The position numbers and the translations under genes were made by a program. From NCBI GenBank assembly GCA_017964745.1, contig JAGCRJ010000009.1, positions 1 to 9,015 on the forward strand: a DNA stretch of 9,015 bases, written 5' to 3'. The notes under the pieces are model-generated. The model was not told the DNA's origin and did no database searches. It saw only the letters and a list, made by a program, of their open reading frames with translations. Position 1 is the first letter of the stretch, and every line of letters begins with the position of its first letter. This DNA comes from Lachnospiraceae bacterium (GTDB lineage Bacteria > Bacillota > Clostridia > Lachnospirales > Lachnospiraceae). Below, piece by piece: positions 1 through 5,569 of the stretch.

Positions 1-908
1 AGCAGATGTTCGTCGACATCCTTCCCGACTTCGGGGATGATGACGGAACGGCTGTGCTCAATTTCTTCGTGGAGATGGACGATGACGGCCTTCTCATCAT
101 GGGCGGGGAGCCTGAAGCGGGAACCATGACCATCGGCGCTGCCAATACCGCGGGCGATATCAGGAAGGTTTCCAAGGATGAGGTTCTCGCGGGTATCAAC
201 GAGGTACTCGATGACATCAGGTCCTACATGGACATCGGAGAAGGAAGCGTTGAGGTCAGCGAGACCGAGGATATCGACTGGCTCAATAACTGGAAGAATT
301 TCTTCCACTCTTTTGAGGTTGATGACATACTTGTCATTCCTTCCTGGGAGGAGGTTCCCGAAGGAGATACCCATAAGTATGTGCTCCATATAGATCCCGG
401 CACCGCATTCGGAACCGGTATGCATGATACGACACAGCTCTGCATCAGGAACATCAGAAAGCACGTAAAGGAAGGCGACAAGCTCCTTGATATCGGTACG
501 GGAAGCGGAATACTTGCGATCCTCGGACTCATGTTCGGAGCAGGCTTTGCTTACGGAACCGACCTTGATCCCTGCGCAGAAGAAGCGGTCAGGGAAAACT
601 GTGAGAACAACGGCATTGCTCCTGATGCTTTCAAGCTCGTGATCGGAAACATCGCATCGGATGAGGAGATTCAAAATGACGCCGGTGTCGGAACTTATGA
701 CATAGTCGTTGCCAACATCCTTGCCGAGGTTCTCGAGGTGATCACACCCTGCGTTCCGAAGATGTTAAAGGAGGGCGGTATCTATATCACCTCCGGTATC
801 CTGAATGAGAAGGAAAGCATCGTCACCGCCGCAATGGAAAAGGCGGGACTGAAGGTCCTTGATATAACAAGACAGGGAGAGTGGAGCTCCGTTACGGCGG
901 TCAAATGA
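1..908 (+). CDS. prmA: Ribosomal protein L11 methyltransferase PrmA, 5' end cut by window
   Basis: PrmA is a cytoplasmic SAM-dependent enzyme that methylates amino groups of ribosomal protein L11. The reading frame is open to the left edge: a CAG codon at 3-5 precedes the ATG at 6, and the protein from that ATG begins (MFVDILPD) in what is normally the interior of the N-terminal L11-binding domain. About 40-50 N-terminal residues therefore probably lie outside the window. Counting from the ATG at 6, the WLNNWKNFF linker is at about 92-100, the family signature GTAFGTGMHDTT at 132-143, the SAM-binding loop LLDIGTGSGILAI at 160-172 with acidic TDLDP at 185-189, and the catalytic-site strand VVANILAEVL at 234-243. 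The C-terminus (GEWSSVTAVK) is typical. The stop overlaps the next gene, rsmE, as ATGA, a pairing common in Firmicutes. The identification is firm; only the true start is unseen. Confidence 0.96.
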   Translation, partial: QMFVDILPDFGDDDGTAVLNFFVEMDDDGLLIMGGEPEAGTMTIGAANTAGDIRKVSKDEVLAGINEVLDDIRSYMDIGEGSVEVSETEDIDWLNNWKNFFHSFEVDDILVIPSWEEVPEGDTHKYVLHIDPGTAFGTGMHDTTQLCIRNIRKHVKEGDKLLDIGTGSGILAILGLMFGAGFAYGTDLDPCAEEAVRENCENNGIAPDAFKLVIGNIASDEEIQNDAGVGTYDIVVANILAEVLEVITPCVPKMLKEGGIYITSGILNEKESIVTAAMEKAGLKVLDITRQGEWSSVTAVK

Positions 909-1651
909 CTCAGGTATTTGCAGATCAGTCACAGATAAATATGGATACCCACCGTGTCATTATCTCCGGTCCGGACCATAACCACATCAAAAACGTTCTC
1001 CGTATGAAGCCCGGTGAAGAGATCAGTGTAAGATGTGACGGCGTTCCGAAGGAGTACAGATGCGGGATCCTGGAATATACCGATTCGGAAGTTATCTGTG
1101 AGATAAGATTCGTCAAGGAGGATGACACAGAGCTTCCCGTCAGGGTTACGGTCTATCAGGCACTCTGCAAGGGCGACAAGATGGAGACCGTGATACAGAA
1201 GTGCGTGGAGCTCGGAGCGGTAAGGTTTGTCCCCGTCGCAACATCGAGATGCGTCGTAAAGCTCGATGACAAGAAGGCCCGGGGCAAGGTCGCAAGATGG
1301 CAGCAGATAGCGGAGAGTGCGGCGGAGCAGAGTAAGCGCGGTATCATACCGAATGTCGGACCCGTTATGAACTTTGATGCGGCGATCGCGGATGCGAAAG
1401 CACTTGACTGTATCTTCATTCCCTACGAGCTTGCCGAGGATATGGCGAAGACCAGGGAACTCTTTTCCGGGATAAAGCCGGGAAGCAGCGTGGGAATATT
1501 CATCGGTCCCGAGGGCGGCTTTGATGAAAAGGAAGTCGCAAAAGCGCAAAGTTCCGGAGTCCTTCCTGTAACGCTCGGACGGAGGATCTTAAGGACCGAA
1601 ACGGCGGCGATGTGCATAATGAGCTGGTTCGTATATATGTTTGAATCCTGA
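905..1651 (+). CDS. rsmE: 16S rRNA (uracil(1498)-N3)-methyltransferase RsmE
   Basis: RsmE is a SPOUT-class (trefoil-knot) enzyme that methylates N3 of U1498 in helix 44 of 16S rRNA, near the decoding site, using SAM. The 248-residue product has the usual family length. An N-terminal PUA-like domain occupies about residues 1-75. The knot domain carries EQSKRG (141-146), the SAM-binding IGPEGGF (200-206) and the C-terminal knot motif LGRRILRTETA (224-234). I start at the ATG at 905, which overlaps the prmA stop as ATGA and gives the normal N-terminus MTQVFADQSQ. An in-frame ATG at 881 would add eight residues inside prmA and is less likely. No strong Shine-Dalgarno precedes 905, so translational coupling to prmA is inferred. 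A strong hairpin terminator begins at the stop codon. I see no missing key residue. Confidence 0.96.
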   Translation: MTQVFADQSQINMDTHRVIISGPDHNHIKNVLRMKPGEEISVRCDGVPKEYRCGILEYTDSEVICEIRFVKEDDTELPVRVTVYQALCKGDKMETVIQKCVELGAVRFVPVATSRCVVKLDDKKARGKVARWQQIAESAAEQSKRGIIPNVGPVMNFDAAIADAKALDCIFIPYELAEDMAKTRELFSGIKPGSSVGIFIGPEGGFDEKEVAKAQSSGVLPVTLGRRILRTETAAMCIMSWFVYMFES

Positions 1652-1678
1652 GAGGATGCCTGACGGCATCCTCTTTTT
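1651..1678 (+). terminator. Intrinsic terminator after prmA-rsmE
   Basis: A perfect 9-bp stem, GAGGATGCC (1652-1660) with GGCATCCTC (1665-1673), has a TGAC tetraloop and is followed by TTTTT (1674-1678). One further A-T pair (1651/1674) can extend the stem. It overlaps the last base of the rsmE stop codon and ends two bases before the first operator repeat of the next operon, which separates the two transcription units sharply. Confidence 0.95.
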
Positions 1679-1680
1679 GT

Positions 1681-1713
1681 GCAACTTATGTCAGCGGTAT
1701 GGCAACTTACGTC
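1681..1713 (+). promoter_or_regulatory. Tandem direct repeat, probable LytTR-protein operator
   Basis: GCAACTTATGTC at 1681-1692 is repeated as GCAACTTACGTC at 1702-1713, with one mismatch in 12 and a start-to-start distance of 21 bp, two turns of the helix. LytTR-domain regulators such as AgrA are known to bind paired 9-bp direct repeats with a 12-bp spacer, also a 21-bp period. The operon that follows encodes a stand-alone LytTR protein as its third gene, so an autoregulatory operator is the natural reading. The site lies between the rsmE terminator and the ABC ATPase gene, and I found no further copy of this pair in the window. The repeat is seen directly; protein binding is inferred. Confidence 0.75.
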
Positions 1714-1721
1714 CGGAGGCA

Positions 1722-1750
1722 TTGTTCCCTCTTCTTACTTCTGATAGTTT
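1722..1750 (+). promoter_or_regulatory. Weak candidate promoter of the LytTR/ABC operon
   Basis: TTGTTC (1722-1727) and TAGTTT (1745-1750) are spaced by 17 bp and each match the sigma-A consensus at only three of six positions. The second operator repeat ends 8 bp upstream of the -35-like box. A poor core promoter with an activator site immediately upstream fits an activator-dependent promoter. The exact hexamers are tentative. Confidence 0.35.
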
Positions 1751-1779
1751 ATGGTCACGGACACGAAAGGAGACTGAAC

Positions 1780-2625
1780 ATGATCAGATGCAGGGGAATA
1801 GAAAAAAGCTTTTCGGATAAAAAGGTTTTATCGGGAATAGATCTGGATATAAATGACGGGCAGATATTCGGACTGCTCGGACCATCGGGTGCGGGCAAGA
1901 CAACGCTCATTAAGATAATCACGGGGCAGCTTTCATACGACGGCGGATCCGCGCTCATCATGGACAAGGAAGCGGGAGATCTTACGAGAGAGGATAACAG
2001 ACGCATCGGTATCATGATGGACAACTTCGGAGTCTATGACAGATTCTCATGCACGGATAACCTGAAGGTATTTGCGGATATATACGGAACACCTTACGCG
2101 AAGATTGCGGAGAGCCTTGAGCTTGTGGGACTTAAAAGTGCGGCGAAAAAGAGCGCATCGGATCTTTCCAAGGGAATGAGGGCAAGGCTTCAGCTGGCAA
2201 GGGTGTTCATGCATTCGCCTGAGATCCTTTTCCTGGACGAGCCCACAAGCGGACTCGACCCCCGTTCATCGAAAGCGATACACAGGCTGATCCGTGACAA
2301 GAAAAAGGAAGGATGCACGATCTTCCTTACCACCCACAACATGGAAGAAGCATACGAACTCTGTGATACGGTCGCACTTTTAAATGAAGGCCGCATCGTC
2401 GATATCGGGGCACCGGATGAACTCTGCAGGAAATACGACAGTAAGAAGACGATAAGGGTGCATTTGAACACCGGTGAAGATATTGAGCTTCCGTGCGGGG
2501 AAGAAAGCGGAAAGAAGATCGATGAACTGATCGCTGCGGGAAAGGCAGAGACAATACATTCGTCGGAGCCTGACCTTGAAACGGTATTTCTTGAGCTGAC
2601 GGGCAAGAAACTGGAGGAGGAATAA
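1780..2625 (+). CDS. ABC transporter ATP-binding protein, LytTR/DUF3021-operon type
   Basis: This is the cytoplasmic ATPase subunit of an ABC-2 type exporter and would drive the permease encoded next; the substrate is unknown. The 281-residue product shows Walker A GPSGAGKTT (34-42), a degenerate signature LSKGM (129-133, usually LSGGQ), Walker B EILFLDEP (148-155) with the D-loop SGLD (157-160), and the switch histidine H186 in LTTHNMEE. At the Q-loop the usual glutamine appears to be aspartate (IGIMMDNFGVY, D81). A C-terminal accessory region of about 65 residues follows, ending in the common DLETVFLELTG element. I choose the ATG at 1780 because AAAGGAGA (1767-1774) precedes it and MIRCRGIEKSF is a normal start. 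The frame stays open upstream to an ATG at 1699, but that would put 27 unlikely residues on the front. First gene of a four-gene operon. Confidence 0.93.
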   Translation: MIRCRGIEKSFSDKKVLSGIDLDINDGQIFGLLGPSGAGKTTLIKIITGQLSYDGGSALIMDKEAGDLTREDNRRIGIMMDNFGVYDRFSCTDNLKVFADIYGTPYAKIAESLELVGLKSAAKKSASDLSKGMRARLQLARVFMHSPEILFLDEPTSGLDPRSSKAIHRLIRDKKKEGCTIFLTTHNMEEAYELCDTVALLNEGRIVDIGAPDELCRKYDSKKTIRVHLNTGEDIELPCGEESGKKIDELIAAGKAETIHSSEPDLETVFLELTGKKLEEE

Positions 2626-3309
2626 ATGAAGAATATACTTACGATCGTCAAAAAGCAGATAAGGGATACTGTGAAGAATAAACCCGTGCTCATCCAGTTT
2701 CTGATGTTTCCTTTGATGACTCTTATATTTGAAAATGCGATCAAAGCGGATATGCCCGAACTCTTTTTTGTGAAGATGTTCTCGTCAATGTTTGTCGGCA
2801 TGGCTCCGCTTGTAGCGACGGCATCGATAATTTCCGAGGAAAAGGAAAAAAACACATTAAGGGTTCTGATGATGGCGGGTGTAAGACCCTTTGAATACCT
2901 GACCGGTGTCTCTGTATATATCTGGGTCCTCTGCATGGCGGGATCTGCTGTGATGGCATCGGCTCTTCCGTCGGGAGACATACCGTTTTTTATGGCGATG
3001 ATGGGCACGGGCTGCATCATCTCGATATTCATCGGGGCATGCATCGGGATCTTTGCAAAGAATCAGATGGTCACCACTTCTCTTATGATGCCTGTCATGA
3101 TGGTTCTTTCTTTTTCTCCCATGCTCGCGATGTTTAATGATAAAATAGAGAAGGCGGCGAGATTCGTATTTACGCAGCAGATCAGGGTTGCCGTGGACGG
3201 AATGAGCTTTGAAAGTGCCGGAAGGTTCGGCGTGTGCGTGCTGGCAGCAAATGCGGCACTTGCCCTCGTACTCTTTTTCGCGGCATTTAAGAAAAAAGGA
3301 CTTGAGTAG
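2626..3309 (+). CDS. ABC-2 type transporter permease
   Basis: This is a 227-residue integral membrane protein, the partner of the preceding ATPase; its ATG follows the ATPase stop directly, with GGAGGAGG just upstream. Hydrophobic segments lie at about 21-36, 52-69, 93-113, 121-144, 151-170 and 201-220, giving the six-helix layout of ABC-2 permeases. Between helices 2 and 3, SEEKEKNTLRVLMMAGVRP (70-88) corresponds to the conserved cytoplasmic coupling element of this family (E-E-x-x-x-x-T-L). The N-terminal stretch MKNILTIVKKQIRDTVKNKP is the usual amphipathic lead-in. The product is somewhat short for the family but looks complete, with no frameshift. Exported molecule unknown; lipid, peptide or drug efflux are all possible. 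The next gene starts directly after the TAG stop. Confidence 0.88.
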   Translation: MKNILTIVKKQIRDTVKNKPVLIQFLMFPLMTLIFENAIKADMPELFFVKMFSSMFVGMAPLVATASIISEEKEKNTLRVLMMAGVRPFEYLTGVSVYIWVLCMAGSAVMASALPSGDIPFFMAMMGTGCIISIFIGACIGIFAKNQMVTTSLMMPVMMVLSFSPMLAMFNDKIEKAARFVFTQQIRVAVDGMSFESAGRFGVCVLAANAALALVLFFAAFKKKGLE

Positions 3310-3750
3310 ATGAAGATCGAGATCGACATTAATGAGAAATATGAGGATACGGGCGTGAAGATATGCGCTCCTTCCCTGACGCGGGATGTTGAGAAGGTCA
3401 TCGCAATGATGAGGATGATCAACATGCAGATCGGCGTTAAGAAGGGGGACGAGACGTATCTGCTCGACACCGACAGGATCCTCTATATAGACGCCGTGGA
3501 CCGCAGGACATTTGTTTACACGGAGGATGAGACCTACGAATCTGAGCTTAAGCTCTACGAGATGGAGCAGGAGCTTTTAAAGCAGGATTTCCTCAGGGTG
3601 AGCAAGCAGAGCATCGTGAACTTGCGGAAGATCAAAAGCCTTAAGGCCGATATCAACAGGAAGGTCAGGCTCACTTTAGTGAACGGTGAACAGATCGTTG
3701 TGTCGAGAATGTATTCCGAAGAACTCAGAAGAAAGTTGGGACTTAAGTGA
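3310..3750 (+). CDS. Stand-alone LytTR-family DNA-binding transcriptional regulator
   Basis: The 146-residue cytoplasmic protein consists of a short N-terminal part (about 1-42) and a LytTR DNA-binding domain (about 43-146). The domain is recognised by GDETYLLDTDRILYIDAVDRR-like strands (46-66), the conserved DFLRVSKQSIVNLRKIKSL block (93-111), and a basic C-terminal strand pair ending in VVSRMYSEELRRKLGL. There is no receiver domain, so it is not an ordinary two-component response regulator. LytTR proteins of this size are typically encoded beside a small membrane protein, often DUF3021, that modulates them, and that is what follows here with a one-base overlap. AAAAAAGGA (3292-3300) may serve as ribosome site. 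The likely target is the direct repeat at 1681-1713 in front of its own operon. The domain assignment is firm; the target is inferred. Confidence 0.92.
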   Translation: MKIEIDINEKYEDTGVKICAPSLTRDVEKVIAMMRMINMQIGVKKGDETYLLDTDRILYIDAVDRRTFVYTEDETYESELKLYEMEQELLKQDFLRVSKQSIVNLRKIKSLKADINRKVRLTLVNGEQIVVSRMYSEELRRKLGLK

Positions 3751-4268
3751 TGGGCAGAGAAATTATTCAGGAAAAAACGGAGAATGCTTTTGAAGATAAG
3801 AAATCCGTATTCGGTTACATCGCACAGCTCCTTGCGACGTACGGTGCGATGGTCGTTATCTTCATAGTGTTTGATATATGCATAGGAAGATCGACAGAAG
3901 GGTATTCAACCCTCTTTGAACTGGGAAGCAGGGGACTTACGGTAAATACTCTCCTTCAGCTTTTGCTTCTTGCGGTGCTGGTCACGATAGCACAGGTGGT
4001 ATTCCTTACCGATGTGCTCATAAAGAACATGAACATGATCGCAAGGAACCTTCTTTTCATCATCGCGATATTCGTATCCATCGTTGTGTTTGCGGTTTCG
4101 TTCGGATGGTTCCCTGTTAATGACCTTGCGGCGTGGGTGGGATTCCTCGTTTCATTCTCGCTCAGTATGGCGGCGAGCCTTCTCATAACCAGGTTCATCG
4201 AGAAGTCGGAAAATAAGAAGATGAAGGAAGCGCTTGATAAGTATATGGAGAAGAGAAACGAAAAGTGA
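3750..4268 (+). CDS. DUF3021-like four-helix membrane protein, partner of LytTR regulator
   Basis: The 172-residue protein has four hydrophobic segments, at about 23-45, 66-86, 100-119 and 128-149, and a charged cytoplasmic tail rich in K and E (EKSENKKMKEALDKYMEKRNEK). The short loops, the SRGLTVNT element before helix 2, the tryptophan-bearing turn after helix 3 (FGWFPVND), and the IxKxENKKMKEAL-like tail resemble DUF3021 proteins, which sit next to LytTR regulators in many Firmicutes. I prefer the ATG at 3750, which overlaps the LytTR stop as TGATG. A GTG at 3747 in the same frame would add one residue. Its role is presumably to hold back or sense for the LytTR protein, by analogy with streptococcal LytTR regulatory systems where a membrane protein antagonises the regulator. 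The family call rests on topology, motif resemblance and context, so it is less certain than its neighbours. Confidence 0.72.
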   Translation: MGREIIQEKTENAFEDKKSVFGYIAQLLATYGAMVVIFIVFDICIGRSTEGYSTLFELGSRGLTVNTLLQLLLLAVLVTIAQVVFLTDVLIKNMNMIARNLLFIIAIFVSIVVFAVSFGWFPVNDLAAWVGFLVSFSLSMAASLLITRFIEKSENKKMKEALDKYMEKRNEK

Positions 4269-4303
4269 TCCGGAAGCGGGCCGGATGCATCGTGAAATGA
4301 TAG

Positions 4304-4338
4304 GAAAAAAAGCGGGACATCGGATGATGTCCCGCTTT
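4304..4338. terminator. Hairpin terminator between convergent operon and pilT
   Basis: A perfect 13-bp stem, AAAGCGGGACATC (4309-4321) with GATGTCCCGCTTT (4326-4338), encloses a GGAT tetraloop. On the minus strand it is followed by seven T (complement of A4304-4310), so it is an excellent terminator for pilT. On the plus strand the tail is TTTCGTT, weaker but probably enough to stop the LytTR operon as well. Confidence 0.93.
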
Positions 4339-4355
4339 CGTTATGTGTAATATTA

Positions 4356-5411
4356 TCAGCACATCTTGTCGAGTGCGGTGGGATCGTTGCTGACCCACAT
4401 AGCGTCTTCCTTGGTGATCCTTCCGCGTCCTACGAGGGAAGCAAGGTCGTCGTTGAGAAGGTGCATTCCGGATGAACGTCCTGCCTGGATGAGTGAAGGG
4501 ATCTGGATGGTCTTCTTATCACGGATAAGGTTTCCGATAGCGGGAGTACCGAGCATGATCTCGGTAGCAACCACACGGCCGTCCATATCTGCGGTAGGAA
4601 CGAGTGTCTGAGTGATAACACCTCTGATGACGTTGGAGAACTGTGTTCTGATCTGATCCTGTCCGTCGAGAGGGGTTGCGTCGATGATTCTTTCTACGGT
4701 CTGTGCGGCACTCGTTGTATGGAGTGTCGAAAGGACGAGGTGTCCGGTCTCTGCTGCGGTGATAGCTGCGGAGATGGTCTCATAGTCACGCATTTCTCCT
4801 ACGAGGATGATATCGGGATCTTCACGGAGTGCGGAACGGAGTGCCGTTGCGAATGTGGGAACGTCCTTTCCGACTTCTCTCTGGTGGATCATAGCCTTAT
4901 CGTGGGGATATACGTACTCGATGGGGTCTTCTATGGTGATGACATGTCTTGAAGTGGTCCTGTTGATGTAATCGACCATGGATGCGAGGGTGGTTGACTT
5001 ACCCGAACCGGTAGGTCCGGTTACGAGAACAAGGCCTCTGGGCATTTCAGCAAGTTCCTTACAAACGGGAGGAAGAAGGAGCTCTTCAAAGGAAGGAACT
5101 GTCTGATTGAGAATACGGATACTTGCCGCAAGATTGTTTCTCTGATGATAGATATTGGCTCTGATTCTGGTTCCGTCCCAGAGCATGACACCGGCATCGA
5201 GGTCCATACCGCCGGATACTCTCTCGATCTGATCCTGCTCAAGGAATGAGTAGATCATGTTTCTGGATTCTTCTGCTGAAGGAGCCGGCTCAAGAATTCT
5301 GAGTTCACCGTATCTGCGGATCGCTACATTTGTTCCTACAGTGATGTGGATGTCGGAGCAGTTATTGGACTTGGCATATTCCATCAGCTCTCTGAAATCA
5401 TTGTGAATCAT
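4356..5411 (-). CDS. pilT: PilT-type type IV pilus retraction ATPase
   Basis: PilT is a hexameric cytoplasmic motor that depolymerises type IV pili and powers twitching motility. The 351-residue length is normal. An N-terminal PAS-like domain covers about 1-110 (NNCSDIHITVGTNVAIRRYGEL at 16-37). The RecA-like ATPase core has Walker A GPTGSGKST (132-140), the Asp box ITIEDPIE (158-165), Walker B DPDIILVGEMRD (198-209) and the His box HLVLSTLHTTSA (224-235). The retraction motif, AIRNLIR in well-studied PilT proteins, reads AIGNLIR (291-297), so its first arginine is glycine. A C-terminal ITKEDAMWVSNDP element follows. The start at 5411 is supported by TAAGGGGAGG (5430-5421, minus strand), nine bases upstream. 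The gene stands alone, with no pilin or assembly gene beside it, so it must serve machinery encoded elsewhere. A strong promoter and a leader of about 115 nt precede it. Confidence 0.95.
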   Translation of the reverse strand: MIHNDFRELMEYAKSNNCSDIHITVGTNVAIRRYGELRILEPAPSAEESRNMIYSFLEQDQIERVSGGMDLDAGVMLWDGTRIRANIYHQRNNLAASIRILNQTVPSFEELLLPPVCKELAEMPRGLVLVTGPTGSGKSTTLASMVDYINRTTSRHVITIEDPIEYVYPHDKAMIHQREVGKDVPTFATALRSALREDPDIILVGEMRDYETISAAITAAETGHLVLSTLHTTSAAQTVERIIDATPLDGQDQIRTQFSNVIRGVITQTLVPTADMDGRVVATEIMLGTPAIGNLIRDKKTIQIPSLIQAGRSSGMHLLNDDLASLVGRGRITKEDAMWVSNDPTALDKMC

Positions 5412-5466
5412 GAATGTAATCCTCCCCTTACATTACTTCAAAACGACGTTGGACGATGCACCTGAC

Positions 5467-5495
5467 TTGATGTATCATATTTGAAGTGTGATTAT
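5467..5495 (+). promoter_or_regulatory. Tentative promoter for the cysteine desulfurase gene
   Basis: TTGATG (5467-5472) and GATTAT (5490-5495) are spaced by 17 bp, each with four of six consensus matches. If used, transcription would begin near 5502 and run through the pilT promoter. No better plus-strand candidate is visible between 5412 and 5569. The call is weak. Confidence 0.28.
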
Positions 5496-5497
5496 TA

Positions 5498-5517
5498 AGT
5501 GCCGTTAAGCACTCGGC
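5498..5517 (-). other. Short alternative hairpins in the pilT leader
   Basis: Plus-strand AGTGC (5498-5502) can pair with GCACT (5509-5513) around a six-base loop, while GCCG (5501-5504) can pair with CGGC (5514-5517). The two stems share bases 5501-5502 and exclude one another. They lie in the first 30 nt of the predicted pilT transcript. Stems this short may be chance, and no known riboswitch class is recognised. Confidence 0.25.
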
Positions 5518-5533
5518 TTTATGCACAATTTGT

Positions 5534-5562
5534 ATTATAACAGAACAATTCCGCGGTGACTA
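5534..5562 (-). promoter_or_regulatory. Extended -10 sigma-A promoter for pilT
   Basis: On the minus strand TAGTCA (5562-5557, four of six matches to TTGACA) is followed after 17 bp by a perfect TATAAT (5539-5534), with TGT directly upstream making an extended -10 (TGTTATAAT). Transcription would start near 5527 and leave a leader of roughly 115 nt before pilT. The -35 box ends only 7 bp before the cysteine desulfurase ATG, so the promoter overlaps the ribosome-binding zone of the divergent gene. Confidence 0.72.
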
Positions 5563-5569
5563 TCAAAAT

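Noticed and set aside
881..904. Upstream ATG extending RsmE by eight residues
   Set aside because: The ATGA overlap at 905 gives the expected N-terminus and family length.
929..1549. Long open frame of 206 codons on the minus strand opposite rsmE
   Set aside because: The plus-strand frame is an unmistakable RsmE; the antisense product has no recognisable motif and is a coding shadow.
1699..1779. Upstream in-frame ATG that would extend the ABC ATPase by 27 residues
   Set aside because: It lies within the operator/promoter region, lacks a ribosome site and adds residues atypical of the family; AAAGGAGA supports 1780.
2190..3044. 284-codon minus-strand open frame across the ABC ATPase and permease genes
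   Set aside because: It spans two well-supported genes, has Ser/Ile-rich low-information composition and no plausible family features.
5412..5533. c-di-GMP riboswitch in the pilT leader
   Set aside because: I looked on the minus strand for the GEMM-I core (GCAAAC and GGGACGCAAAGCC-type segments) and found none; the small AAAGCCG stretch is insufficient.
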